DNA of 64,000 nucleotides from Pseudomonadota bacterium. GTDB taxonomy: Bacteria; Pseudomonadota; Gammaproteobacteria; Xanthomonadales; Rhodanobacteraceae. The notes below the pieces were generated by a model. The model saw only the letters and a list, made by a program, of their open reading frames with translations. It made no database searches and had not been told where the DNA came from. The stretch lies in contig JAKQJM010000057.1 of NCBI GenBank assembly GCA_029561145.1, positions 155,707 to 219,706 on the forward strand. The letters are read 5' to 3'. Both the position numbers and the translations under genes were made by a program. Positions within the stretch are counted from its first letter, which is position 1, and the number at the start of each line of letters is the position of its first letter. Shown in pieces: positions 1 to 7,782 of the stretch.

Positions 1-30
1 GATCGTGTTCGCGATTGGGGTCTGTCATGA
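1..30 (+). CDS. possible C-terminal end of an upstream gene (partial)
   Basis: One frame is open from the first base to a TGA at 28-30 and encodes only DRVRDWGLS. That TGA overlaps the ATG of the sensor kinase at 27 as ATGA, a junction style used repeatedly in this genome. A response-regulator gene would be the usual upstream partner of an NtrY-like kinase. Nine residues cannot identify a family, so this is a positional inference only. Confidence 0.3.
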   Translation, partial: DRVRDWGLS

Positions 31-1424
31 TTTCGCCCGGGTCTGACGCCGCCGAGGCATTCTCGAGAGCGGCTCGAGCGATTTGGGAACACGGGCGCAT
101 GCGCATTTTTTCACTGGAAGGGAAACTCGCCGCGGCCCTGCTGCTGTGGTCGATCCTGACCGCGCTCGGCGTGGTCCTGCTCAATCGCTGGCTGGATTCC
201 CTGCAGCTCGCTGCAGCCGCCGGCGTTGCCGCGCTGTGTCTTCCGGCGCTGCTGTTTGCGCGTCGCCTTGCACGACCCGTCGCGAGCCTCATCCGCGCCT
301 TGTCGGGCAGCGTGTCGGCATTTGGCGACGGGGATTTCAGTTTCTCGATCCGCAATACGCGCCGCGATGAGGTCGGCGACCTGGTCGACGCGCACAACGA
401 ACTGGGCAGGGTGTTGCGCGAGCAGCGCCAGAACCTCTTCCAGCGCGAACTGCTGCTCGACACGGTCGTTCAGAACACGCCGAACGCGATGGTCCTGGTC
501 GAACCGGGCGGTCACGTCGTCTACGCCAATCTTGCCGCGCGCGCATTGCTCAACGGCGGGCGTGCGATGAACGGGTCGCGGATCGATACGGTGATCGCCG
601 AAGCGCCACGCGAACTGGCCGAGGCATTGTCGGGCAGCGAGGACGCCTTGTTCAGCGTCGAGCTGAACCACGAAGAGGAAACCTTCCACCTGTCGCAGCG
701 CAGTTTCAAGCTGCAGGGACGCACCCATCGCATGATCATCCTGCGACGGATGACGCGCGAACTCTCGCGGCAGGAAGTGGCGACGTGGAAGAAGGTCATA
801 CGCGTCGTCAGCCATGAACTCAACAATTCGCTGGCGCCGATTCGCTCGCTCTCGCATTCGGGGCGACAACTGGCCAAGCGCGGCGAACTCGATCGGCTGC
901 AGCTCGTCTTCGACACGATCGAGGAGCGCGCCTCGCATCTCGGCGGGTTCGTCCAGGGCTATGCGCATTTCGCCAAATTGCCGACGCCCCAGCCCGCTGC
1001 CGTGGAATGGCAGTCGTTTCTCGTCGCGCTGGGTCAGCACAGCCGCTTCCGTCTCGACGGAGCGCCGCCGGAGGGTGCTGCGTGGTTCGACCGGGCGCAG
1101 GTCGAACAGTTGCTGATCAATGTCCTGAAGAACGCCCATGAATCGGGCAGCCCGATCGACGATGTCGAACTCGCCGTTGCCTTGCGCGGTCGCGACCTGC
1201 GCATCGAAGTGCGCGACCGCGGGCCGGGCATGAGCGAGACGGTGCTGGCCAACGCGTTGTTGCCGTTCTACTCGACCAAGCGCAGCGGCACCGGCCTTGG
1301 CCTTGCCCTGTCGCGCGAAATCGCAGAAGCGCATGGCGGACGCCTGCATCTGGCCAACCGTCCTGGTGGCGGGCTGGTCATCACCCTGAGTCTGCCGCAA
1401 TCCGATGCCATGGCTGCATCCTGA
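27..1424 (+). CDS. NtrY-like sensor histidine kinase
   Basis: Membrane sensor kinase of a two-component system, about 465 aa from the ATG at 27 (a TTG at 15 and an ATG at 99 are alternatives). Two hydrophobic segments near residues 32-80 are followed by a HAMP-like linker, a PAS-like region (NTPNAMVLVEPGG) and a HisKA domain. The phospho-acceptor His is encoded at 813-815 in VVSHELNNSLAPI. The ATPase domain shows an N box (LINVLKNAHESG), G1 (DRGPGM) and G2 (GTGLGLALS). The HELNNSLAPI H-box is typical of NtrY-type kinases. There is almost no periplasmic loop, so the signal is probably sensed in the membrane or cytoplasm. Its regulator is presumably encoded just outside the window. The family call is firm; the signal is unknown. 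Confidence 0.9.
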   Translation: MISPGSDAAEAFSRAARAIWEHGRMRIFSLEGKLAAALLLWSILTALGVVLLNRWLDSLQLAAAAGVAALCLPALLFARRLARPVASLIRALSGSVSAFGDGDFSFSIRNTRRDEVGDLVDAHNELGRVLREQRQNLFQRELLLDTVVQNTPNAMVLVEPGGHVVYANLAARALLNGGRAMNGSRIDTVIAEAPRELAEALSGSEDALFSVELNHEEETFHLSQRSFKLQGRTHRMIILRRMTRELSRQEVATWKKVIRVVSHELNNSLAPIRSLSHSGRQLAKRGELDRLQLVFDTIEERASHLGGFVQGYAHFAKLPTPQPAAVEWQSFLVALGQHSRFRLDGAPPEGAAWFDRAQVEQLLINVLKNAHESGSPIDDVELAVALRGRDLRIEVRDRGPGMSETVLANALLPFYSTKRSGTGLGLALSREIAEAHGGRLHLANRPGGGLVITLSLPQSDAMAAS

Positions 1425-1446
1425 AATTCCGTTGTCGGCCCGCTCC

Positions 1447-1455
1447 TGCTAGATT
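1447..1455 (+). promoter_or_regulatory. extended -10 promoter element upstream of the SPFH gene
   Basis: TGC-TAGATT reads as an extended -10 (TGn plus hexamer) about 30 bp before the SPFH start codon. No good -35 is visible. It would drive the SPFH/NfeD pair separately from the kinase gene. Weak call based on motif and position. Confidence 0.35.
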
Positions 1456-1487
1456 GGCGGGACACGAAACTTCGCGGGGAAAGCGAA

Positions 1488-2450
1488 ATGTCCGGATTCA
1501 TCGGTCTTGTTATTGTCGTACTTGTCTTCATTGCGCTTGCCAAGCTCGTGCGCATCGTGCCGCAGGGCTATGAATGGACAGTGCAGCGCTGGGGCAAATA
1601 CACCCACACGCTGACCCCGGGCTTCCACCTGCTCGTGCCGGTCGTGCAAAGCGTCGGCCACAAGATCAACATGATGGAGCAGGTGCTCGACGTGCCATCG
1701 CAGGAAGTCATCACCAAGGACAATGCCGTCGTGCGTGTCGACGGCGTGGTTTTCTACCAGGTCCTCGATGCCGCCAAGGCAGCCTACGAGGTTTCCAACC
1801 TCGAACAGGCGTCGCTGGCCCTGATCATGACCAATATCCGCACCGTGCTCGGTTCGATGGATCTCGATGAATCGCTGAGCAAGCGTGACGAGATCAATGC
1901 CAAGCTGCTGATGGTCGTCGACCTGGCGACCCATCCCTGGGGCGTGAAGGTCACCCGCATCGAGATCAAGGACATTTCGCCACCGCGCGATCTGGTCGAT
2001 TCGATGGCGCGACAGATGAAGGCCGAACGCGAGAAGCGCGCCAACATCCTCGAGGCGGAAGGCTTCCGTCAGGCGGCGATCCTCAAGGCGGACGGCGAAA
2101 AGCAGGCGGCGATCCTCGAAGCGGAAGGCAAGCGCGAAGCCGCCTACCGCGAAGCGGAAGCGCGCGAACGTCTCGCCGAAGCCGAGGCCAAGGCGACGAC
2201 GATGGTGTCCGATGCGATTGCCGGTGGCGACATCAATGCGATCAACTATTTCGTAGCCAACAAGTATGTCGAGGCGCTCAAGGAAATGGCGCATTCGCCA
2301 AACCAGAAAGTGCTGATGCTTCCATTCGAAGCGACCGGTATCCTCGGCTCGCTGGCCGGCATCGCCGAGATCGCCAAGAGCGCGTTCGACAAATCGGCGG
2401 CAAACCCGCCGCCACCGCCTTCGCGCGCTCCTCCACCGGTCATGCGTTGA
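1488..2450 (+). CDS. SPFH-domain (stomatin/paraslipin) membrane protein
   Basis: Stomatin/prohibitin-family protein of 320 aa, resembling QmcA. It is anchored by one N-terminal hydrophobic segment (about residues 3-22) and followed by the SPFH/Band-7 domain ([49 protein letters not shown]). An Ala/Glu/Lys-rich coiled coil lies near residues 175-240 (repeats of ILEAEG), and the C-terminus is Pro-rich. Such proteins oligomerise into membrane microdomain cages and modulate membrane proteases. The start follows a GGGGAAAG Shine-Dalgarno. The NfeD gene begins 12 bp downstream, the classic SPFH/NfeD operon. The substrate or client is unknown. Confidence 0.93.
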   Translation: MSGFIGLVIVVLVFIALAKLVRIVPQGYEWTVQRWGKYTHTLTPGFHLLVPVVQSVGHKINMMEQVLDVPSQEVITKDNAVVRVDGVVFYQVLDAAKAAYEVSNLEQASLALIMTNIRTVLGSMDLDESLSKRDEINAKLLMVVDLATHPWGVKVTRIEIKDISPPRDLVDSMARQMKAEREKRANILEAEGFRQAAILKADGEKQAAILEAEGKREAAYREAEARERLAEAEAKATTMVSDAIAGGDINAINYFVANKYVEALKEMAHSPNQKVLMLPFEATGILGSLAGIAEIAKSAFDKSAANPPPPPSRAPPPVMR

Positions 2451-2462
2451 ACAGGAATCGCC

Positions 2463-2918
2463 ATGAGTGATGTGATTTCCCGCCTTCTCGACAGCTACGG
2501 CTGGTGGTTGCTGGCCCTGCTGCTGATTGCCGCCGAGCTCGTCGCGCCCGGCTACTTCCTGCTCTGGATCGGCCTCGCCGCGGCGATCATGGGCTTGGTC
2601 ATGCTGGTCTTCCCGGGCCTCGTGTTCGTCGGCCAGGCCGTGTTGTTCGCGCTGCTGGCGATCACGGTATGCGTCATCTACTGGAAGTTCATCCGTCCCG
2701 CCGCAGAACTGCGCGACGACCAGCCGCTGCTCAACCGCAAGGGCGAACGCATGATCGGCCGGCGGGTCACCGTGGTCGAGCCGGTCGTCAATGGACGCGG
2801 CAAGGCAAAGGTCGGCGATTCGGTCTGGTTGATCGAAGGACCGGACTGCGCCATCGGCACATACGTCGAAGTCGTGGGCGTCGAAGGCACGACGCTCAAG
2901 GTCGCCCTCGCTGGCTGA
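2463..2918 (+). CDS. NfeD-family membrane protein (YbbJ-like)
   Basis: Short-form NfeD protein of 151 aa. Two or three membrane segments occupy about residues 12-75 (WWLLALLLIAAELVAPGYFL, then IMGLVMLVFPGLVF). A soluble OB-fold domain covers about 90-150 (GRRVTVVEPVVNGRGKAKVGD, TYVEVVGVEGTTLKV). The long-form NfeD protease domain is absent, as in E. coli YbbJ. It follows the SPFH gene by 12 bp with the same orientation, which is the known functional pairing: NfeD OB domains are thought to bind or regulate the SPFH oligomer. Confidence 0.9.
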   Translation: MSDVISRLLDSYGWWLLALLLIAAELVAPGYFLLWIGLAAAIMGLVMLVFPGLVFVGQAVLFALLAITVCVIYWKFIRPAAELRDDQPLLNRKGERMIGRRVTVVEPVVNGRGKAKVGDSVWLIEGPDCAIGTYVEVVGVEGTTLKVALAG

Positions 2919-2983
2919 TCTCGCCTGGAGCGTTCGCCCGGAGTCGCGCGTGGCAGTGGCCCACATCGAGTGGCGCCATTGCC

Positions 2984-2989
2984 TATAAT
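2984..2989 (+). promoter_or_regulatory. -10 element of the gcvT promoter
   Basis: A perfect TATAAT lies 26 bp before the gcvT ATG in the 97-bp gap after the NfeD gene. No convincing TTGACA-like -35 is seen at 17-18 bp. No glycine riboswitch can be recognised in this short leader. Moderate confidence that gcvT has its own promoter. Confidence 0.55.
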
Positions 2990-3015
2990 CCGCGCTTCCC
3001 CGCAAGGCGATCGAC

Positions 3016-4098
3016 ATGACCCGCAAGACCATACTCAACGAAGCCCACCGCACCCTCGGCGCAAAGATGGTCGATTTCGGCGGATGGGACATGCCGCTGA
3101 ACTACGGATCGCAGATCGAGGAACATCACGCCGTGCGCCGCGATGCCGGCATGTTCGATGTGTCCCACATGACGGTCGTCGACCTGAAGGGGCCGCGCAC
3201 CCGCGAGTTCCTGCGCCATCTGTTCGCGAACAACATCGACAAGCTCAAGGCGCCGGGCAAGGCACTCTATTCCTGCATGCTCAACGAGCAGGGCGGTGTC
3301 ATCGATGACCTGATCGTCTATTACGTCACCGACGATTTCTTCCGCACTGTCGTCAATGCGTCGACGCGCGACAAGGATCTCGCCTGGATCACCCGGCACG
3401 CTGCCGATTTCGACGTGCAGGTAAGCGAGCGCGCCGATCTCGCGATGATCGCCGTGCAGGGTCCGCGAGCGCGCGAGAAAGCCGCCTCCGTGCTGTCGGC
3501 AAGCGTTGCTGCCGCGGCGCTCAAGCTCGGCAAGTTCATGGCCATGCAGGATGATGGGCTGTTCATCGCGCGCACTGGCTACACCGGCGAGGACGGCTTC
3601 GAGATCATGGTTGCTGATGCATTGGCGCCGGCGCTGTGGAGTCGGCTTGCCGCAGCAGGCGTTGCCCCGGCCGGGCTCGGCGCGCGTGACACCTTGCGCC
3701 TTGAGGCAGGCATGAACCTGTACGGACAGGACATGGACGAATCGATCTCGCCGTGGGAGGCAGGCCTCGCCTGGACCGTCGCACTCGACGAAGGGCGCGA
3801 CTTCATCGGGCGCAAGTCCCTGGAGTCGCAACGGGACGCCGGCATCGGCCGGGTCATGGTCGGTCTTGTCATGGACGAGAAGGGCGTTCTCCGCCATGGT
3901 CAGGCCGTGGTCACCGACAAGGGCGTGGGTGAAGTGCTTTCCGGAACGTTCTCGCCATCGCTTGGCAAGGCCATCGCGTTCGCGCGCATTCCGGCCGGTG
4001 TCGTTGGTGATGTGCGCGTCGATATCCGCGGACGCGAGGTGCCGGTGCGCGTGGTCAAGTACCCGTTCGTGCGCGACGGACAGGCAATCAGCGCCTGA
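3016..4098 (+). CDS. gcvT: glycine cleavage system T protein (aminomethyltransferase)
   Basis: Cytosolic aminomethyltransferase of the glycine cleavage complex. It transfers the methylene unit from the aminomethyl-lipoyl arm of GcvH to tetrahydrofolate and releases ammonia. It is 360 aa, the normal family length. Hallmarks: N-terminal [26 protein letters not shown] (split here across the two family blocks TILNEAH and [10 protein letters not shown]), [16 protein letters not shown], and the C-terminal barrel [21 protein letters not shown]. The start is an ATG 26 bp after a TATAAT box. gcvH follows 78 bp downstream with its own extended -10. gcvP is not in the window. Confidence 0.97.
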   Translation: MTRKTILNEAHRTLGAKMVDFGGWDMPLNYGSQIEEHHAVRRDAGMFDVSHMTVVDLKGPRTREFLRHLFANNIDKLKAPGKALYSCMLNEQGGVIDDLIVYYVTDDFFRTVVNASTRDKDLAWITRHAADFDVQVSERADLAMIAVQGPRAREKAASVLSASVAAAALKLGKFMAMQDDGLFIARTGYTGEDGFEIMVADALAPALWSRLAAAGVAPAGLGARDTLRLEAGMNLYGQDMDESISPWEAGLAWTVALDEGRDFIGRKSLESQRDAGIGRVMVGLVMDEKGVLRHGQAVVTDKGVGEVLSGTFSPSLGKAIAFARIPAGVVGDVRVDIRGREVPVRVVKYPFVRDGQAISA

Positions 4099-4119
4099 GC
4101 CCATCCTGTTCCCGTGGAC

Positions 4120-4128
4120 TGCTAGAAT
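4120..4128 (+). promoter_or_regulatory. extended -10 element upstream of gcvH
   Basis: TGC-TAGAAT forms an extended -10 about 50 bp before the gcvH ATG. This suggests gcvH can be transcribed independently of gcvT. No clear -35 is visible. Confidence 0.4.
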
Positions 4129-4176
4129 CCCGTCTGTTCCTTCTCCGCCAACGACACCTCATCCAGGGCTTCAGCC

Positions 4177-4572
4177 ATGAAAGAAATTCCAGGCGATCTG
4201 ATGTTTCTCAAGTCACACGAGTGGGTGCGTGTCGAAGACAACGGCACGGCGACGATCGGCATCTCCGATCACGCGCAGGACCTGCTCGGCGATCTCGTCT
4301 ACGTGGAGTTGCCGAATGTCGGCGATACCGCGCAGGCTGGCACCGCTGCGGCGGTTGTCGAGTCGGTCAAGGCGGCCTCAGATGTCTACTCGCCGGTCAG
4401 CGGCGAGATCATCTCGGTGAACGATGCGCTGGCCGACAAGCCCGAGACGATCAACGAGGATGCCTACGGCGACGGCTGGATTTTCGTGGTCAAGCTTTCG
4501 GATCGCGACGAGCTCCAGGAGCTGCTTGATCCGGACGCCTACGCCGAGCAGATCGAGAACGAAGAGGACTGA
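4177..4572 (+). CDS. gcvH: glycine cleavage system H protein
   Basis: Lipoyl carrier protein of the glycine cleavage system, 131 aa. It shuttles the aminomethyl group between GcvP, GcvT and GcvL. The lipoylated lysine is K65 in the [15 protein letters not shown] motif. The barrel-sandwich fold signatures [34 protein letters not shown] (N-terminal part HEWVRVE and GISDHAQ) and [14 protein letters not shown] are all present. It lies just after gcvT and ends before a strong intrinsic terminator at 4615. Confidence 0.97.
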   Translation: MKEIPGDLMFLKSHEWVRVEDNGTATIGISDHAQDLLGDLVYVELPNVGDTAQAGTAAAVVESVKAASDVYSPVSGEIISVNDALADKPETINEDAYGDGWIFVVKLSDRDELQELLDPDAYAEQIENEED

Positions 4573-4614
4573 TCGCGATCCGCTGCGCAACGCAGCAGGT
4601 CTTGCAGTTCACGA

Positions 4615-4644
4615 CGGGCCGGGTATCCGGCCCGTTTTTTTTTT
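4615..4644 (+). terminator. rho-independent terminator after gcvH
   Basis: A perfect 8-bp GC stem (CGGGCCGG at 4615-4622 and CCGGCCCG at 4627-4634) closes a 4-nt GTAT loop and is followed by ten T (4635-4644). It sits 43 bp past the gcvH stop and is the clearest terminator in the window. Confidence 0.93.
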
Positions 4645-5060
4645 GCGCCGTCTTCCACGTTCGCGCTGACGGATCCTCGGCCATCGATCACCGTTGGTTG
4701 GATCGCTCGACGTCGTGCGCCGAATGGGCCGCGCATCCGTATCGCGATCGCTTTTTTCACCATCACGATGCTTCATGTCGATGCCGCGAACCTCGAATCG
4801 GGTCGCGGATAGTCGCTCGAAGTTGCGGAGCGAACCGGGTCCGGAAGTCCGGAACGGGTCGATTTTGGTTCCGCCGATGAAATTATTTTTCGCGCGTTGT
4901 GCCCGCGTTATGGTTGGAATGACGGCTTGAGGGATGTGCCTGGAGCGCGAATTCCGCGAGCATGATGACATGCGGTTCGCGCGCAGCGCGCAGCAGCGTG
5001 ACCGCGTCGATCGCCCTGCATGCCGCATATTTGCTGTGTTTCACGGCAAATGGATTGAAT
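4645..5060. other. non-coding stretch between gcvH terminator and met boxes
   Basis: No convincing gene is seen on either strand. Open frames here have atypical arginine- and serine-rich translations and no recognisable domain. A small imperfect repeat, TCCGGAAG/TCCGGAAC, occurs near 4849-4864. A second open question is why the metJ leader region is so long, since the met boxes lie at its far end. Confidence 0.5.
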
Positions 5061-5092
5061 AAAAGTATGGACGTATGGACGTATGGACGTCC
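5061..5092 (+). promoter_or_regulatory. tandem met-box array (MetJ operator)
   Basis: Three contiguous 8-bp units, GGACGTAT (5069-5076), GGACGTAT (5077-5084) and GGACGTCC (5085-5092), each match the E. coli met-box consensus AGACGTCT at 6 of 8 positions. The preceding 8 bp (5061-5068) match at 5 of 8. MetJ binds tandem 8-bp boxes as arrays of dimers, so the period and sequence both fit. The array lies 165 bp upstream of the metJ gene and no gene diverges from it, which points to metJ autoregulation. Confidence 0.8.
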
Positions 5093-5191
5093 AAAAATGA
5101 TTCAACCATACTGGCTTCGATGGCCTGAAAAGACGTGAAATCGGGGTTGCGACGACCGCTTTTTTGCCGGGCGTTTCCTGTCAGAAATTTG

Positions 5192-5218
5192 TTGACACGC
5201 GCATCCGACAGGAATAAT
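5192..5218 (+). promoter_or_regulatory. putative metJ promoter
   Basis: A perfect -35 TTGACA (5192-5197) is followed after 15 bp by AATAAT (5213-5218), or after 17 bp by TAATTT. It lies about 40 bp before the metJ ATG. The met boxes are about 100 bp upstream of this -35, further than usual, so another promoter overlapping the boxes may exist. Confidence 0.5.
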
Positions 5219-5256
5219 TTTCGCGACAGCAACACAACGGAAACAAAAAAGGAATC

Positions 5257-5706
5257 ATGGCTGCATCCAGATTCGTCGATCCCTACATCGAACACGGCCT
5301 GAAATCATCGGCCGTAAGAAAAATTACGGTATCGATTCCACTGCACATACTTCGACTACTGTCCGACGAACGGACCCGGCGCCAGGTCGCCAACCTGCGC
5401 CACGCCACAAACAGCAATCTGCTGTGCGAAGCATTTCTTCACGCTTTTACTGGGCAACCACTGCCAACTGACGAGGAGTTAAGACGCGATATGGCCACCA
5501 AGAAAGCAACTGCAAAGAAGAAACCTGCTGCAAAGAAGCCCGCTGCCAAGAAGGCCGCGAAGAAAGTGGTAGCCAAGAAGGCTCCCGCAAAGAAGAAGAC
5601 GGCCAAGGCGAAAAGCGCCACGGCCGTGAAGAAGGCTCCGGCGAAGAAAGCTGCTGCCAAGAAGGCGCCAGCCAAGAAGGCTGCAAAGAAAGCTGCGAAG
5701 AAGTAA
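5257..5706 (+). CDS. metJ: MetJ-type repressor fused to a histone-H1-like Lys/Ala tail
   Basis: Residues 1-78 are a MetJ ribbon-helix-helix repressor. They include [20 protein letters not shown] (strand and helix), [19 protein letters not shown] and [16 protein letters not shown], almost matching E. coli MetJ. MetJ with S-adenosylmethionine represses methionine biosynthesis. From about residue 79 the normal C-terminal segment of MetJ (the family is about 105 aa) is absent. It is replaced in frame by about 70 residues of Lys/Ala/Pro repeats ([15 protein letters not shown] and onward), as in bacterial H1-like or AlgP-type DNA-binding tails. The ATG at 5491 could also start a free tail protein (MATKK), with GAGGAG 12 nt upstream. 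Operator-like met boxes lie at 5061-5092. The MetJ part is certain. The fused reading is what the sequence shows; the effect of the tail is inference. Confidence 0.9.
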   Translation: MAASRFVDPYIEHGLKSSAVRKITVSIPLHILRLLSDERTRRQVANLRHATNSNLLCEAFLHAFTGQPLPTDEELRRDMATKKATAKKKPAAKKPAAKKAAKKVVAKKAPAKKKTAKAKSATAVKKAPAKKAAAKKAPAKKAAKKAAKK

Positions 5707-5719
5707 ATCGCTTCATCCC

Positions 5720-5750
5720 CGGCCGGAAGCCTGCTGGCGACCGGCCGTTT
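5720..5750 (+). terminator. probable terminator after metJ
   Basis: CGGCCGG (5720-5726) and CCGGCCG (5741-5747) form a 7-bp stem with a 14-nt loop, followed by only TTT. It starts 14 bp after the metJ stop. The short U tract makes it a modest candidate. Confidence 0.45.
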
Positions 5751-5821
5751 ACTGGACGCCGCGCATCCCTTTCTTGATGCAACGTAGTACAGAGTCACTG
5801 CACAGTTAGGTGCAGGTAAAA

Positions 5822-5906
5822 AAGCTTCAACTGATCCAGCAACCGGACTGCTCTCCCTGCGGTATGCCCAGCGCAGGGAGAGATTTCGCAAACTGGATCG
5901 AAGCTT
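5822..5906. repeat. long nested palindrome (three symmetric stems)
   Basis: Three pairs of complementary arms are nested around one centre: AAGCTT (5822-5827 with 5901-5906), GATCCAG/CTGGATC (5833-5839 with 5893-5899) and an 11-bp perfect pair CTCTCCCTGCG/CGCAGGGAGAG (5851-5861 with 5872-5882). The central loop is 10 nt, and the internal loops are 11 by 10 nt and 5 by 1 nt. As RNA this would be an 85-nt rod; as DNA it is a cruciform-like inverted repeat. It lies 155 bp before the GH44 start codon. It may be a structured leader, a small RNA, an attenuator, or a REP/MITE-like unit. Confidence 0.8.
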
Positions 5907-5922
5907 GCAACTGCCGGAGCCG

Positions 5923-5943
5923 GCTGCGATTGGCAATCGCAGC
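5923..5943. promoter_or_regulatory. perfect 21-bp palindrome, operator-like
   Basis: GCTGCGATTG (5923-5932) and CAATCGCAGC (5934-5943) are exact inverted arms around one central G. The site lies about 118 bp upstream of the GH44 gene and has the size of a dimeric repressor operator. No regulator gene is adjacent, so its factor is unknown. The rest of the 5707-6060 gap shows no gene. Confidence 0.6.
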
Positions 5944-6060
5944 GCTCCGCCCGATCCGGGCACACCCGTTTCCCGAAGCCGCTGAAATGTGACGCCCCTC
6001 GACATGCCGGGGACAGCGTCTTGCTAGCGTGTGCCCGGACACTCCCCTGGAATCGCGCCG

Positions 6061-7782
6061 ATGCGTACTGCGCTGTTCGTGTTGATGCTTTCATGCGGCA
6101 TTGGCCATTCGATCCAGGGTTTCGCGGCGACCATCGGCGTAAGTGTCGACATCTCGTCCGATCGGCATCCGATCAGTCCGGACATCCTCGGTGTCAGCGG
6201 CGCTCCCGACCTGGATCAACTTGCCTATCCGCTGGTGCGCTGGGGTGGCAACTCGACGACCCGCTACAACTGGCAGGCCGATGTGCACAACGCGGCATCC
6301 GACTGGTTCTTCATGAATATTCCGGATGGCAACGGGACTCCGGCATCGTCCTCGACCGAGGCGCTGATCGCTGCTGTGATAGCGGCAGGCTCGCGACCGC
6401 TGGTGACCCTGAGCACGATAGGCTGGGTACCAAAGCCGGTGCAGCAGAAGCGTTGGGGATACTCGGTGCTGAAGTACGGCGTGCAGACGATGACCGAATG
6501 CAGCTACTTCGGATCGAACCCGCCGTCGTGGTGCACGGCGGACGCGGGCAACGGTCGCTGCAATCCGGCGCAGAACCAGACGATGTACTGCAATGCGGCC
6601 GGATATATCGTCGACAACGATCCACTGGATACCTCGGACGTCGCCACGCCGCAGACCGCTACGGCGTGGATGGCGCACCTGCAACAACGCTTCGGCAGCG
6701 CGAACAGCGGCGGGATTCGCTACTACGCGCTCGACAACGAGCCGATGCTGTGGAATTCGACGCATCGTGACGTGCATCCGCAGCCACTGACATACGACGA
6801 AATCTGGCAACGCACGGTCGAGTATGCAACTGCGATCAAGGTGCGCGATCCCGCGGCCAAGGTGTTCGGGCCTGTCACCTGGGGCTACTGCGACCTGTTC
6901 GGTTCGGCAGCGGACAATTGTCTGGACGGCGCCGATCGTGCAGCGCATGGCGGCACACCCTTCGTGAAGTGGTATCTGCAGCAGGTGTGCAGCTATCAGG
7001 CATCGCATGGCATCCGGCTGGTCGACTATCTCGACCTGCACTATTACCCGCAGGGTGACGGTGTCGTCGATTTCTCCGATCCGCCGAATGGATCGGAGAC
7101 GGCGGCTGCATCGGCACGTCGCCTGCGCTCGCTGAAGGAACTCTACGATCCGGACTGGGATTCGGAATCCTGGCTGTCCGATCTCGGCAACACGACGCCG
7201 TGGCACTACAGTCGCCCGCAATTGCTTCGACGCGTGCGTGCCTGGATCGACGAGTCCTGCCCCGGCACGGGCCTGGCGATCACCGAATACAACTGGGGTT
7301 CCGACAACGGAGCGAGCAGTGCGCTCGCGCAAGCCGAAGCGCTCGCGATTTTTGCGCGCGAGCGCGTCGATGTGGCGGCGCGCTGGGTGGCTCCTGCCTC
7401 GGGCTCGCTGGTCGAGCGCGCTTTCCGCCTGTTTCTCGATTTCGACGGAGCCGGCGGCAGGATCGAAGGCTTCAGTACGCGTGCGATCAGCGCCGACATC
7501 GATTCGCTGGGCGCCTACGCCGTGCATGCGCCCGGCCAGCGGATGATGCTGCTGCTGTTCAACAAGGCGACCACGACGACGACGGCGGCAATCAACCTCG
7601 GCCGTTCGTTCAATGGCGCATGGAAGCTGTATCAGTTCACCGGCACGAGCAACCTCGCGCAGGTCGGTGCCGGAACGATCAATGGCGCGGCGATCAACCT
7701 GTCCGGCTTGCCGGCTCGCTCCGCAAGCCTGCTTGTCCTGCCGGAGAGCGACGTGATCTACGCCAATGGCTTCGACTTCTGA
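6061..7782 (+). CDS. exported GH44-family glycoside hydrolase with C-terminal tail motif
   Basis: Secreted polysaccharide hydrolase of 573 aa, similar to glycoside hydrolase family 44 (endoglucanase/xyloglucanase). The ATG at 6061 begins a signal peptide ending near FAA; an upstream GTG at 6031 would only prepend ten residues. Family hallmarks are VRWGGNSTTRYNWQ near the N-terminus, the catalytic acid E227 in YALDNEPMLWN, and the second glutamate E409 in LAITEYNWGSDNG. A small beta-domain follows the barrel. The protein ends in SDVIYANGFDF, matching the tail shared by several exported proteins in this window. It is preceded by the palindromes at 5822-5943. The exact substrate (cellulose, xyloglucan or another glucan) cannot be read from the sequence. 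Confidence 0.88.
   Translation: MRTALFVLMLSCGIGHSIQGFAATIGVSVDISSDRHPISPDILGVSGAPDLDQLAYPLVRWGGNSTTRYNWQADVHNAASDWFFMNIPDGNGTPASSSTEALIAAVIAAGSRPLVTLSTIGWVPKPVQQKRWGYSVLKYGVQTMTECSYFGSNPPSWCTADAGNGRCNPAQNQTMYCNAAGYIVDNDPLDTSDVATPQTATAWMAHLQQRFGSANSGGIRYYALDNEPMLWNSTHRDVHPQPLTYDEIWQRTVEYATAIKVRDPAAKVFGPVTWGYCDLFGSAADNCLDGADRAAHGGTPFVKWYLQQVCSYQASHGIRLVDYLDLHYYPQGDGVVDFSDPPNGSETAAASARRLRSLKELYDPDWDSESWLSDLGNTTPWHYSRPQLLRRVRAWIDESCPGTGLAITEYNWGSDNGASSALAQAEALAIFARERVDVAARWVAPASGSLVERAFRLFLDFDGAGGRIEGFSTRAISADIDSLGAYAVHAPGQRMMLLLFNKATTTTTAAINLGRSFNGAWKLYQFTGTSNLAQVGAGTINGAAINLSGLPARSASLLVLPESDVIYANGFDF

Noticed and set aside
2919-3015. Glycine riboswitch before gcvT
   Set aside because: The leader is only about 25-30 nt after the TATAAT box, too short for the aptamer.
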